A stretch of 24,666 nucleotides of DNA from a virus. Each line of letters begins with the position of its first letter. Within the stretch, counting starts at the first letter, position 1. Below, one piece after another: positions 6,096 to 14,103 of the stretch. The notes under the pieces were generated by a model. That model was not told the origin of the DNA. It saw only the letters and a program-made list of their open reading frames with translations, and did no database searches. Location of the stretch: positions 1 through 24,666 of IMG/VR virus record IMGVR_UViG_3300030105_001971; one strand, 5' to 3'. A program made the position numbers and the translations under genes.

Positions 6096-6393
6096 TATAC
6101 AGGAGCTTGCCGCTCCGATTATAGAATGGGAAAGCGACCACGATAACGAGGTACTACAGCAGGATTTTGTAGAGGCACAGCTAGGCGCTTATGGTTTAGA
6201 GTTTAGTATCTACGCTAGTAGAGATGTATCCTACTCGCATGGTACTCACTTTGAGACTGAGGACGTAACGCTAGGCGATGCTCATTTTGATATTGATATA
6301 TTAGCTGTATTCGACCAAGACTTTGACGATATAGACATAACAGACGAGGAGAACGATTTACTCGTTAATGTGATAGCTGCAAATTATGAGTAA
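6076..6393 (+). CDS. Highly acidic early protein, unknown function
   Basis: A 105-residue protein with about 27 Asp/Glu against 3 Lys/Arg. The middle, LGAYGLEFSIYASRDVSYSHGTHF (about 36-59), looks like a short beta sheet; the second half is dense in Asp (FDIDILAVFDQDFDDIDITDEE). It belongs to the rightward early cluster and overlaps both neighbours. Strongly acidic small early phage proteins include DNA mimics that block restriction or other DNA-binding host proteins, but this sequence does not match one I can name, so that role is only a possibility. Confidence 0.7.
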   Translation: MKTLKDSIQELAAPIIEWESDHDNEVLQQDFVEAQLGAYGLEFSIYASRDVSYSHGTHFETEDVTLGDAHFDIDILAVFDQDFDDIDITDEENDLLVNVIAANYE

Positions 6394-6583
6394 TAAAGAT
6401 AAGATAAAACGAGTTAATAGTATGCTACAGATATTATCTGTAAGATACGACTACATAATAGCAAAAGATAATCCTTATTATCGTATCTTTGGAACTGAAT
6501 CGGAGCGTTTACTAGACGCAAATTTTAATATTAGGACACAAAATAGATTAACAAAATATAAAACCAGATTATTATGCAAGTAA
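6386..6583 (+). CDS. Small protein, unknown function (65 residues)
   Basis: A 65-residue, basic protein (MSNKDKIKRVNSMLQILSVRYDYIIAKDNPYYRIFG...) placed between the acidic protein and the annealing protein. Its start overlaps the stop of the former by 8 bases and its stop overlaps the start of the latter by 10, so its position in an unbroken chain of overlaps is the main argument that it is real. No motif is recognised; a helix (residues 3-20) followed by a Tyr-rich strand is the visible pattern. Confidence 0.6.
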   Translation: MSNKDKIKRVNSMLQILSVRYDYIIAKDNPYYRIFGTESERLLDANFNIRTQNRLTKYKTRLLCK

Positions 6584-7146
6584 ACAATTTAAAGCTATGG
6601 AATAGCGTAGAAAAAACAAACCCAAAGTATACTAAAAAAGCTAAAATAGGCGGAATGTCTATAACTGCAATAGCGCCACAATATCAAATTATGATGGTAA
6701 CGGAGCAATTCGGAGTATACGGGCAAACTTGGGGGTTTAAAAATATAGAGCTAGATTACTCTCTTGTCAAATACGACATGGTAGTTTTTAAAGGTACTTT
6801 TTTCTTTCCAAAGGGAGAGTTTGAAATTATAAACTCCTGCAAGTTGTACATAAATAACGCCAAAACTATGCTAGACGATAACTTTGCAAAGAAAATAGAA
6901 ACGGATACACTTACAAAGGCTATATCTAAGTTAGGGTTTAACGCGGATATTTTTATGGGCAAGTTTGACGATGTTAGATACCTTAAAGAGATAACCGCAG
7001 AGTTTGCGCCTAAACCAATTAAGCAGCCTCTAAGCGACGAACGATTTATAAAGGCATTATCTGCCCTAAAATCTGGTAAAATCACTAAGGAGTCTTTAAA
7101 CGCCTATGCTTTGACCTCTGAGCAAGTTAAAACCCTAGCGAAATAA
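6574..7146 (+). CDS. Probable Rad52-type single-strand annealing protein
   Basis: A 190-residue protein that opens LWNSVEKTNPKYTKKA (8-23), continues MSITAIAPQYQIMMVTEQFG (28-47) with YGQTWGF (49-55), and has ETDTLTKAISKLGFNADIF (109-127) followed by MGKFDDVRY. This layout (W-x-x-V-x-x-T-x-P-x-x-TK, then TExFGxxGxxWG, then the D-x-x-x-KAxSxLGF helix) is shared by a large group of phage proteins related to the Rad52/Sak annealing fold, which pair single strands during phage recombination. The last 40 residues look like a separate helical tail. With an SSB-like protein and helicase elsewhere it would form the recombination set. The Rad52 link is from pattern memory, not a search. Confidence 0.6.
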   Translation: MQVNNLKLWNSVEKTNPKYTKKAKIGGMSITAIAPQYQIMMVTEQFGVYGQTWGFKNIELDYSLVKYDMVVFKGTFFFPKGEFEIINSCKLYINNAKTMLDDNFAKKIETDTLTKAISKLGFNADIFMGKFDDVRYLKEITAEFAPKPIKQPLSDERFIKALSALKSGKITKESLNAYALTSEQVKTLAK

Positions 7147-7349
7147 TGCAAGGCTCTAAAGAATATTTTTTAAGAGTAAAAGAGGCAGAGTACTTCGACC
7201 TGCCTCAAGCTCTTAGAGAGCGCTCAGTAGTTTATTATAACGACTACGAGCTGTATAAAGATGACCCTAGTTTTAAGGCTTTAAACAAAGCCTATCGAGA
7301 TGCTAAAAAAGCGCTTGAGAATTGGAAATACGACCAACGACACAACTAG
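7146..7349 (+). CDS. Small protein, unknown function (67 residues)
   Basis: Starts by sharing one base with the stop of the annealing-protein gene (TAATG) and ends 5 bases before the rightward terminator. The 67 residues are helical and charged, rich in Tyr, Asp, Lys and Glu (EYFDLPQALRERSVVYYNDYELYKDD). No domain recognised. Its coupling to the annealing protein suggests co-expression. Confidence 0.65.
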   Translation: MQGSKEYFLRVKEAEYFDLPQALRERSVVYYNDYELYKDDPSFKALNKAYRDAKKALENWKYDQRHN

Positions 7350-7354
7350 GATAC

Positions 7355-7385
7355 ACCCTTGCAGAAATGCAGGGGTTTACTTTTT
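7355..7385 (+). terminator. Strong intrinsic terminator of the rightward early operon
   Basis: ACCCTTGCA (7355-7363) pairs with TGCAGGGGT (7368-7376), 9 bp with one G-U, closing a GAAA tetraloop, and is followed by TTTACTTTTT. It separates the rightward early genes from the convergent leftward late region; the stop codon of the holin gene lies within the T-rich tail (7377-7379). Confidence 0.8.
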
Positions 7386-7859
7386 AATATTCTTTGTAAT
7401 TTTCTCAGCTCCTCTAATTACAAAATAACCACCTACCGCAGTCATAAGCAAACCCTTGAGTAATCCTATCCACTCTGGAGCTATTTTAAAGCCGTCTAGC
7501 GCACTATCTAACATAATGAACACAAACATACATATAAGCAAAAAGGCGAGCGTAAAAGGGCGTATATTCTTACTAGCGTAGTTATCGCTATTTGCGTCCG
7601 CCTCCCACCGCTTTGTGATTTCCTGCTCTATAGCTATATCTTTGTTTAACTCTGCAAGTAGCAAGTCCTTATCTGTCTGCGTGAGCGACTTATCCCCTCG
7701 TATAGCGTTGCCTATCTTATCCAAAGCCTTAACTCCCGTAACATTTGCAGCAAGCTCTAGCAATTCGGGCGCAAAAGCCTTGCCCTGTTTAGCTAAAAAC
7801 CTCAAAGCGTCGCCTACTCTAGTCGTGCCGTTCTTATCTTTGTACTTTCCTGTTTCCAT
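7377..7859 (-). CDS. Probable holin with two C-terminal membrane segments
   Basis: A 160-residue protein with a soluble helical N-terminal half and two hydrophobic segments, 102-119 (FTLAFLLICMFVFIMLDS) and 131-148 (IGLLKGLLMTAVGGYFVI). The sequence just before the first, EITKRWEADANSDNYASKNIRP, is the hallmark of the 3TM/GTA-type holin family, in which E-x-x-x-RW-x-x-D-x-x-SDN/S-x-x-SK-x-IRP precedes the membrane hairpin. It would open the inner membrane for the endolysin. It is the last gene of the late operon and shares one base (TAATG) with the endolysin gene. Confidence 0.75.
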   Translation of the reverse strand: METGKYKDKNGTTRVGDALRFLAKQGKAFAPELLELAANVTGVKALDKIGNAIRGDKSLTQTDKDLLLAELNKDIAIEQEITKRWEADANSDNYASKNIRPFTLAFLLICMFVFIMLDSALDGFKIAPEWIGLLKGLLMTAVGGYFVIRGAEKITKNIKK

Positions 7860-8212
7860 TAATACGTCCAGATTACATCTTGAGCCTTATCGCTATCACT
7901 ATCTACATGAATAAAAGAGTTTGAGATACCTATACGAGTGAATCCTGCGTCTTTTAACGCCGAAACTATTACAAACCTAGCTCTAGAGTCTTTGCAAGCT
8001 ATATCGACGGCTAAGCCTCTCGTATGGCTGCTAGAGTTAACACCTCCGACCTTTGCGTTATGCTCAAGCGTGCGGTATCCAGAATTTATTTTAAAAGGTA
8101 TGCCTGCTATATCTCTAGCGCTGTCTAACATCTCCAAAAAACAACTATCCATTTTTGCTCCAGAGCCTTTAACGTCTGGACTATCAAACTCATTAATATT
8201 AAAGTTCCTCAT
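7859..8212 (-). CDS. Endolysin, peptidase M15-type (D-Ala metallopeptidase)
   Basis: A 117-residue single-domain enzyme. SGYRT at 44-48, His63 in SSSHTRGLAVD, Asp70 in AVDIA and His102 in FIHVD give the zinc ligands and conserved Arg of the M15_3 family, which cuts peptidoglycan cross-links or stem peptides. The length is usual for phage members. No signal peptide is seen, so export through the neighbouring holin is expected. Its start lies 14 bases inside the upstream small membrane-protein gene, and its stop shares a base with the holin start. Confidence 0.9.
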   Translation of the reverse strand: MRNFNINEFDSPDVKGSGAKMDSCFLEMLDSARDIAGIPFKINSGYRTLEHNAKVGGVNSSSHTRGLAVDIACKDSRARFVIVSALKDAGFTRIGISNSFIHVDSDSDKAQDVIWTY

Positions 8213-8438
8213 CTAGTTCTCGATTGTTAATTTCGTTTGCAATTCTTTTGCCCTCTCGCTCTACTTTGCCGTTTAGCGTTTCATTTACAATTTTAACGCC
8301 TAAATACACAATACCTAAAACAGATAGTATTAACTGCGCAATACTAGAGGCGCTTTGTATATCAAAACTAGTAATTGTATTAGCCATGCTCATACCCCAA
8401 AGTCCGAGCGTCATATAGTCTGCGATTATTTTATACAT
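8199..8438 (-). CDS. Small single-pass membrane protein in the lysis cassette
   Basis: A 79-residue protein with one clear hydrophobic segment at about 32-52 (SIAQLILSVLGIVYLGVKIV) and a charged helical C-terminus (VEREGKRIANEINNRELDEEL). Position beside endolysin and holin suggests a lysis role, such as a second holin, antiholin or inner-membrane spanin part, but the sequence does not choose between them. No lipobox or paired spanin frame was seen. Joined to its neighbours by 1- and 14-base overlaps. Confidence 0.65.
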   Translation of the reverse strand: MYKIIADYMTLGLWGMSMANTITSFDIQSASSIAQLILSVLGIVYLGVKIVNETLNGKVEREGKRIANEINNRELDEEL

Positions 8439-8758
8439 TAGTTTTGTGTTTTAGGTACTTCCGCATCTCTCGCCCATCCGTAAAAGCTATGCGCTGCTTT
8501 GTCCGCAGGAAACACCTCAAATGTACCAAAGTCTAAAGTTTCGCTGCTCATTACATCAATCGCAAAACCCGAGTAGTAAATAGGATTGTCTGGGTCTGTT
8601 GTTTTTGTTGGGTCTACAATTTTACCGATATATACAACCGCAGCTGTTGTTGGAGCAAAGACTATCTCTCCGTCTTGTTCTACTATTACACCTAAATTTA
8701 ATAGGTAGTCTTTCCCTTGTTGTTCTGTTGGAAAATTCGTTTTATATATTTGCATCAT
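8438..8758 (-). CDS. Small fibre-associated protein, unknown function
   Basis: The open frame reaches back to 8824, but that would overlap the fibre gene by 70 bases. The ATG at 8758-8756 overlaps the fibre stop as ATGA and is followed by a second ATG, so a start here (106 residues) is preferred. The protein is beta-rich: LNLGVIVEQDGEIVFAPTTA, then YIGKIVDPTKTTDP and a C-terminal FGTFEVFPADKAAHSFYGW. No family recognised; lying between fibre and lysis genes it could be a small virion protein or fibre chaperone. Confidence 0.7.
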   Translation of the reverse strand: MMQIYKTNFPTEQQGKDYLLNLGVIVEQDGEIVFAPTTAAVVYIGKIVDPTKTTDPDNPIYYSGFAIDVMSSETLDFGTFEVFPADKAAHSFYGWARDAEVPKTQN

Positions 8759-11700
8759 ATCGTTGTAAGTTCTTGCAGTTCTGTATCTGTTAAAGTCTCT
8801 TTCCAGACTGCAACTTGTTTCCAAGTTACCTCTGTTGTAGTTGGTCCTCCATTATATACTCCAAAATCCAATCTAGTAAGAGTTTGGCTAAAAGCAAAAG
8901 AACTTGTTAAATTTAATTTTTGAACACCATTAATATAAAGCCTAATGTCACCACTCTTATATGATAAAGCTACCTTATTGATGTCAGCTAAAGGTGTTGT
9001 TTGATTAGAAAAAATAACAACACCATTTGATTTTAAAAATGCCCGTACTTTGTCTCCGTCCCTACCTACAAATAACCAATTGTTAGACGTTCCATCTGAA
9101 AGATTAATCCACGCAGAGGTGTTGTCACTAGCAATTGTTGAAAATTGCCCAAACAATGCCCCCTCTGATGAGTTTATAGATGCAGCACTACCTCCATTGG
9201 CACATACATCGCTGTTTCGGGTTACTCCACTAGCTTGTCCATCTGTGGGTATGTAAGACGTTTCGTAGGATTGTTGTTCTACTTGTACTCCCCAAATATT
9301 AACACCGCTTGTGCCATCTCCTTGATAGCTTATAGCATTATTTTCGTCTATTAAAGCCAAATTTACTTGAGCAATTGTTGCCGATGCCGTAAAAGACATT
9401 ATACATCTGTACCACCCATTACCATAATTAACAACACTACTGTTATCTACTGCGATTCCAGAAGATATTATTGTTCCATTTAAAAGGTTGTATACAACAT
9501 TCATAGAACTTTCAGCGGCATTTGAAATTCTAATATTTCTACCGCCTTCTTTAGCAAATAAACTTATAGTATATTTTTGTCCGCTTGTTACTGGAGTATT
9601 TGGACTATTAAAAAAAAGTGTATGGGTAGATAAATTACTATTTTCAATCAATTTACTGGCATTAACAATACCGCTTGGAGACGCAGCAATATTTGAATTT
9701 ATTGATAAATTACTTTTTGCCCAGTTAGATACACTAAAATTTTCTGAATAAGGTATTAGGTTTGTACTCTGTGGCTCAAACAACCATCTTCCGCATCCAC
9801 TATCTGGCACTACTTCTTGCCCTTTATATTCTTTTACAGATACGTCATCTATAAAAAAGTTTAAAGAATTATTAGATAAAATACTAATATAAGCAGGGCC
9901 CGTAGTTGTTGCCGTTGCTTGATATGTTATATTTGTCCACTCGCCTACTACTATTGTTCTTGTTGTAAATACACTAACATTTGTATTGGCTATCCCCGAT
10001 TTAACTAAAGTACCACTTACTGAATACACCCATAATGAAACCGAATAAGTAAGACCACTAGTTAAGTTAAAATTGTTTGGAGAAAATATACCTTCAGATT
10101 CTGCGTCTGCAATAACTTTCCAACTATAAGTCCCTGTATGGCTTTGTTCAGTTGATTGCTCTGAGGTTGTTGGACTACCAAAATTAAGCCAATCACTATT
10201 TAATACAAAATCCCCATTAGTAACTAACTCACTCCCTAAATCATCCTGATAACTAAAACCCTTGTAGTTTATTCTCGGGAGGTTAGTATCATCTGTTATT
10301 TCTATAACTGATATGTTTGTTATTGAGCCGTTAAAATTGTTAAATAAATTTAGGCTTAAAAAACCATTAGAGCCACCTACAGAGCTTAAATATAATGTAT
10401 AGTTGCCATTTGAAGAAACATCCGAGCTTGTTACGTTTGGGCTTCCATTAAGAATCACTTTTACGTTTCCGTTAGAATAGTCTAAAATAGTAAATTGTAT
10501 TTTATAATTTTTATTAGCTTGTATTCCTACATTTTGGAATGTATTAGAATTTGCGTTTGTTCCTATTATTTTATTCTCTCCAATAGTAACACCACTACCC
10601 AACGTCCAATTTTGCCCAACTTCCTTAACACTAATATTTGTAATTGTACCTATAAAGTTTAAATCTGCTTGTAATCTAAATTGTGAGCTGCCGTTAACAA
10701 CTCTATAAGTTGTAAAAGTACCATTTGCAGATATTTGAAATCCAGCATCAGCAAATCCAGCTTTTAAATATAAATTACCACTTGAATAATTTGATACATT
10801 TGCTACAATTTTAACAATGCTACCATCTGGAGGTAATATGTTGTTTTGCTGTAGAATACTCCACGTAGTTTGAGTGCCATCACAACTTGCTAAACCATCT
10901 TTAATACTCCATCCAATCCCCAACGTCCAATCTTGCCCAACTTCTTTAATGCTAATATCTGTAATTGTACCTCTAAAATCGCCCTCTAATAAAAAGTTTG
11001 TTCTATCTAAATTATAAACATATATAGTTGCAATAGTATTACTACCACTTGGTGTCCATAGATTTTGCCCATTACTATCAAATCTTAAACTTCCACTAGT
11101 ATAATCTTTAACATTAACAGAAATTTTATAACTTTTACCTACTACAAAAACGCCAACTTGGTTTATATAACCACCAGTATCAACTAGTAAAGCATTATCA
11201 TTTGTTAGTGTCCAATTATTAAAATTCCAATTTTGGCCAACCTCCTTAACAGATATACTGTTTATAATACTACCTGCTCCATTGTTAAAACCTACAAAAG
11301 TATTTGAAGTTCCGTTTTTTATATATAAGGTTTGTATACCCTCATTTAATGCGATTTGGACACCACCTAAATATAAGGTTAACGAAGCACCATTTTTTTC
11401 TGCAACATCAACTATTATTTTCCAAAGTTTTACATTCCCATCAAGGGCGCCTTGATATACTAAACCACCAGAAACACCTTTTGTTAATTGTCCATTAGAT
11501 ATTGTGGCGTCTCCATTCCAACTAGCATTTGTAGCAAAATCTCCGTTTACAAGCAGTTCTGAACCTTCCTGCAAAAAATTACCGTTAGTGACTTCTTCAC
11601 TTCCTATTTGAGTAAAGCCACCATTGCTTACCTGCTCACTTCCTATTTGACTAAAATTCCCGTTCTGGACCAAATTACTAGATAGTATTTGTACATCTTC

Positions 11701-11853
11701 AACTAAGCCCTGTGCGTTTACTCTTGTGGCCGCAGAATTTCTGCTAAATTGAAAGTCTCCGCTGCCGTCTTCGGGTTTAACGCAAAGCGCCTCGCCATTG
11801 TTGTAGGCGGTCGGAGTTAGAACAAGGCTACTGCGGTCTAAAAGGTTACTCAT
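8755..11853 (-). CDS. Large tail fibre/adhesin with repeated carbohydrate-binding-like modules
   Basis: A 1032-residue protein. Residues 1-58 (LLDRSSLVLTPTAYN ... FSRNSAATRVNAQGLVEDV) form an attachment-type head seen in many marine flavobacterial phage fibres. Residues 61-112 hold short 13-residue repeats. Then come five beta-sandwich modules of roughly 100-150 residues, each ending in a variant of ITNISVKEVGQNW (ends near 205, 305, 413, 522 and 675) and starting with motifs such as SELVTNGDF; the fold is likely CBM4/9-like. After GRWLFEPQSTNLIPYSENF (about 687-705) there is another sandwich, and the last 150 residues resemble a LamG/concanavalin domain (WINLSDGTSNNWLFVGR ... LYINGVQKL ... 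VAVWKETLTDTEL). It probably binds host surface glycans. Third-position AT content appears higher than in neighbouring genes. Confidence 0.8.
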   Translation of the reverse strand: MSNLLDRSSLVLTPTAYNNGEALCVKPEDGSGDFQFSRNSAATRVNAQGLVEDVQILSSNLVQNGNFSQIGSEQVSNGGFTQIGSEEVTNGNFLQEGSELLVNGDFATNASWNGDATISNGQLTKGVSGGLVYQGALDGNVKLWKIIVDVAEKNGASLTLYLGGVQIALNEGIQTLYIKNGTSNTFVGFNNGAGSIINSISVKEVGQNWNFNNWTLTNDNALLVDTGGYINQVGVFVVGKSYKISVNVKDYTSGSLRFDSNGQNLWTPSGSNTIATIYVYNLDRTNFLLEGDFRGTITDISIKEVGQDWTLGIGWSIKDGLASCDGTQTTWSILQQNNILPPDGSIVKIVANVSNYSSGNLYLKAGFADAGFQISANGTFTTYRVVNGSSQFRLQADLNFIGTITNISVKEVGQNWTLGSGVTIGENKIIGTNANSNTFQNVGIQANKNYKIQFTILDYSNGNVKVILNGSPNVTSSDVSSNGNYTLYLSSVGGSNGFLSLNLFNNFNGSITNISVIEITDDTNLPRINYKGFSYQDDLGSELVTNGDFVLNSDWLNFGSPTTSEQSTEQSHTGTYSWKVIADAESEGIFSPNNFNLTSGLTYSVSLWVYSVSGTLVKSGIANTNVSVFTTRTIVVGEWTNITYQATATTTGPAYISILSNNSLNFFIDDVSVKEYKGQEVVPDSGCGRWLFEPQSTNLIPYSENFSVSNWAKSNLSINSNIAASPSGIVNASKLIENSNLSTHTLFFNSPNTPVTSGQKYTISLFAKEGGRNIRISNAAESSMNVVYNLLNGTIISSGIAVDNSSVVNYGNGWYRCIMSFTASATIAQVNLALIDENNAISYQGDGTSGVNIWGVQVEQQSYETSYIPTDGQASGVTRNSDVCANGGSAASINSSEGALFGQFSTIASDNTSAWINLSDGTSNNWLFVGRDGDKVRAFLKSNGVVIFSNQTTPLADINKVALSYKSGDIRLYINGVQKLNLTSSFAFSQTLTRLDFGVYNGGPTTTEVTWKQVAVWKETLTDTELQELTTI
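10599..10977 (-). repeat. Near-identical 58-bp direct repeats in the fibre gene
   Basis: Bases 10599-10656 and 10920-10977 are about 90% identical and encode the module boundary ITNISVKEVGQNWTLG / ITDISIKEVGQDWTLG. The other module ends in the gene are more diverged. The DNA-level identity points to recent duplication or exchange between modules. Confidence 0.75.
11557..11673 (-). repeat. Three 39-bp tandem repeats in the fibre gene
   Basis: They encode LVQNGNFSQIGSE, QVSNGGFTQIGSE and EVTNGNFLQEGSE, residues 61-99, followed by a fourth diverged unit LLVNGDFATNASW. On the forward strand the segment TCACTTCCTATTTGA recurs exactly 39 bases apart. The unit equals the first strand of the longer modules, so it looks like amplification of a module start. 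Confidence 0.8.
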
Positions 11854-11854
11854 A

Positions 11855-11995
11855 TTATTGTATTTTTTCTATTTTATCTAAAATTGCTGTGGTACAAGTT
11901 TCATTTTCGTAATATGTTGCACGCGCTTTTAAGCTCGTGAGTAAAGTCGGGATACCACTCCCGAATAACATCATCATTACCCTGCGCCTACTCAT
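11855..11995 (-). CDS. Small protein upstream of the fibre (46 residues), unknown function
   Basis: The ATG at 11995-11993 shares one base with the stop of the upstream gene (TAATG), and its TAA ends one base before the fibre ATG. The 46 residues begin MSRRRVMMMLFGSGIPTLL, a basic start followed by a short hydrophobic Met-rich stretch, and continue with a helical charged part. Fibre-adjacent short proteins beginning with basic residues and MMMxFG appear, from memory, in other marine flavobacterial phages. Role unknown; membrane targeting or a small virion part are both possible. Confidence 0.65.
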   Translation of the reverse strand: MSRRRVMMMLFGSGIPTLLTSLKARATYYENETCTTAILDKIEKIQ

Positions 11996-12243
11996 TACAG
12001 GGTAGAATCAAAGTAAGAATCTAAAGCCGTTTTTAAAGCTGCAAAACTTGCGTAAGCTGTGCCTGCCTCATTTTGTAAATCCGAGAAGATAGTTTTGTCT
12101 AAAACAGCCACATTATTGGTTGTTTTAATAATAATAAAATTACCTTGCTTTTGTCTTTGTATTTCGCAATATGCAGGGTATCGGTATTCGATACCATTTA
12201 ATAATACTAGCTCTTTTGTTACTGAATCGACGTAAATTTTCAT
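11995..12243 (-). CDS. Small structural-region protein, unknown function (82 residues)
   Basis: Beta-rich first half (MKIYVDSVTKELVLLNGIEYRYPAY, then GNFIIIKTTNNVAVLDKTIFSDL) and a helical end (SFAALKTALDSYFDSTL). It lies between the BspA-repeat protein and the fibre, in the same leftward operon. A similar layout is seen in small flavobacterial phage proteins of unknown role from tail regions. Probably a minor virion component. Confidence 0.65.
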   Translation of the reverse strand: MKIYVDSVTKELVLLNGIEYRYPAYCEIQRQKQGNFIIIKTTNNVAVLDKTIFSDLQNEAGTAYASFAALKTALDSYFDSTL

Positions 12244-12257
12244 TTTTTATATATTTA

Positions 12258-13541
12258 TTAAGTTGTTATTGTTATACTCCACCCTTTAGCCTCTAGGCTT
12301 GTCTTTGATGCTAGACCTGCGGAGCTAGGCGTTTGTCCTCCAGATTGAAAAAATGTTCCATTTATCTGTCCTGCAAAATCTAAGCTCTCAAGTATTCCGT
12401 CTATTGACTGCGTATTTAAAGCCGTATCTCTAAAAGCCTCTGTGAAATTTGTTGCTGTGCAACTATCAAAAGCATGAGCAGGAAATGTCTTTAATAATGG
12501 GCAGCTCTTCCACGTTCCTATAAAAGATGTACCGCTACTAAAATCTAACAAAGGAAACTCTGTTAATACTGCGCAGTCTTTCCAAGCGCTATCAAAATCC
12601 TCACCTTTGCCTGTATTTATAAAAGGGAAACTTGTTAAAGCCTCGCAGCCGTCAAAAGCTTGCTCAAAATTTGTTACATTTAAAAAGTTACCTCCGTCTG
12701 TAGCGCTAATAGTTAAATTTGTGCAACCGCCGAAAGCGTCCTCTTGACTCGTAGAGCCTAATCCGTATATCCCGAAATTTAATAACTCTATTATGTTAGT
12801 TTTATCTGTGTTTCCCGTAAAATCAAAAGCAGGAAATACTCCCGAAATACTAACCTTATGCTTTGCTAAAGTTGTAGGGAACGTAATTGTATGGTCGCCT
12901 GTTAATCCTGTGGCGCTATATCCGTCGTCTGTTTTTATATTGTATAAGTAAGTTCCGCCACCCTTTGTGATTTGGAAAGTTGTACCCGTTACATTAAAAT
13001 CTAAAAAGTTGACGCTTTCGTTATTAAATACAGGGAAATCTGTATTAAAGTTATTTAAAAAATACGCTTGATTATCCTCTTTCGCTTTTAACGATATTGT
13101 AGAGCCGTTCATTGCGTTTTTTTCTCCGCCCGTTCCTGCGTTTATTGTAACCTCTCCACCATTCCAAAGACCTATTATTCTATAGTTGCCGTTTCTGTCT
13201 AAAATGATAGCGCTATAGTCTTGATACATTAATTTAAACGCGTTCAAAGTCTCAAAGCTACGAGGCAATGTAAAAGACAAGTCTTGAGACCATTCTATGC
13301 CGCCGTTTGTAATTGTAGCGTTTTCGGTAAAGCTAATATTTACAGCCTCATACTCGTAAATCGTAGTACTAGGAAAGCTCGTGATATTTTGCGCGTCGGG
13401 GTTGTTTACTTTAGCGCCTCCGCCAAAGGTAATATCCGAAACCCCATATTTTACGTATGGAAATAGATACACCTTATCGATGCCGCCTTGAAAATCTTTA
13501 CAAGACTCTGTATATCCTCTTTGTATAGTACAATTTGCCAT
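12258..13541 (-). CDS. Tail-tube-like domain fused to BspA/DUF285-type repeats
   Basis: A 427-residue protein in two parts. Residues 1-160 share a frame with the 170-residue protein at 16196-16708: CKDFQGGIDKVYLF against CKDGLGGQSTLYLF, and AIILDRNGNYRIIGL (111-125) against AVVVDRNGNYIAIGL, then a TGG-x-K segment. Residues 265-375 hold about four units of ~24 residues with the pattern AFxxCxxLTxFPxx (GCTNLT, AFDGCEALTSFP, AWKDCAVLTEFP, TWKSCPLLKTFP), typical of BspA-like leucine-rich repeats, closing with a cap and KGWSITITT. BspA repeats mediate surface adhesion. I infer a decorated tube or tail-tip subunit that displays an adhesin. Confidence 0.75.
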   Translation of the reverse strand: MANCTIQRGYTESCKDFQGGIDKVYLFPYVKYGVSDITFGGGAKVNNPDAQNITSFPSTTIYEYEAVNISFTENATITNGGIEWSQDLSFTLPRSFETLNAFKLMYQDYSAIILDRNGNYRIIGLWNGGEVTINAGTGGEKNAMNGSTISLKAKEDNQAYFLNNFNTDFPVFNNESVNFLDFNVTGTTFQITKGGGTYLYNIKTDDGYSATGLTGDHTITFPTTLAKHKVSISGVFPAFDFTGNTDKTNIIELLNFGIYGLGSTSQEDAFGGCTNLTISATDGGNFLNVTNFEQAFDGCEALTSFPFINTGKGEDFDSAWKDCAVLTEFPLLDFSSGTSFIGTWKSCPLLKTFPAHAFDSCTATNFTEAFRDTALNTQSIDGILESLDFAGQINGTFFQSGGQTPSSAGLASKTSLEAKGWSITITT

Positions 13542-13544
13542 ATA

Positions 13545-14102
13545 TTAAAACTTAATTATATCCTCTGGACTCTGTGGGTATGGGTTTTGTATTCTATTTG
13601 ACGGATTACCAAAAAACCAACCGCTACGATTTGATACATGCGTCGATGCGTCTACGCCGTTCTGAGATGTTTTGTACTCTGTCAAATGATTTAATAAAAT
13701 CCAATCGTTAAACCTATCTACAAACGTATCTGCATATCCTGCGTAAGTATTCGACAACCTAGTCAACTCCTCCGCAGTCATTAATTGAGCGTTATCTGCC
13801 GTATGCGAAACGCTGCCGCCGTTAGCGACCATATAGTTACTAATTAGCACAAAGTTCGCAACAGATTGAAACTTAGTTATCGGTTGTACATATTTTGTAT
13901 ATAATTCAAGGTATAATCCTGTTAAAGTACTAGCAGTTGCGCCTGCTAATATAACGTCAAATAATTGTTGCCCTAATAAAGGGAGTATTGTTGTATTCAT
14001 TACGTCCGAAATCACAAACACAAAGCGGTCGTCGTCCACTCCTCCGCCTACAATAGTAGTTTGTTTAATTTCTGTCGGTGATATAAAGAGAAAATCTGCC
14101 AT
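13545..14102 (-). CDS. DUF6712-like virion protein, probable head-tail connector
   Basis: This 185-residue, mainly helical protein starts FLFISPTEIKQTTIVGGGVDDDRFVFVISDVMNTTILPLLGQQLFD. A helical VxxxIxxVxNTxILPLLGxxLF segment near residue 25-50 is the feature of the DUF6712 group found next to portals in Bacteroidota phages. It sits directly after the portal gene (1-base spacing) and before the tube-like adhesin. A neck or connector role is inferred from position and helical content. Confidence 0.6.
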   Translation of the reverse strand: MADFLFISPTEIKQTTIVGGGVDDDRFVFVISDVMNTTILPLLGQQLFDVILAGATASTLTGLYLELYTKYVQPITKFQSVANFVLISNYMVANGGSVSHTADNAQLMTAEELTRLSNTYAGYADTFVDRFNDWILLNHLTEYKTSQNGVDASTHVSNRSGWFFGNPSNRIQNPYPQSPEDIIKF

Positions 14103-14103
14103 A

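Noticed and set aside
8759-8824. Upstream start for the small gene after the fibre
   Set aside because: It would add 22 residues that overlap the fibre's coding end; the ATG at 8758 overlaps the fibre stop as ATGA, as at other junctions here.
8755-11853. Diversity-generating retroelement target in the fibre
   Set aside because: No reverse transcriptase, template repeat or adenine-biased variable copy was seen in the window.
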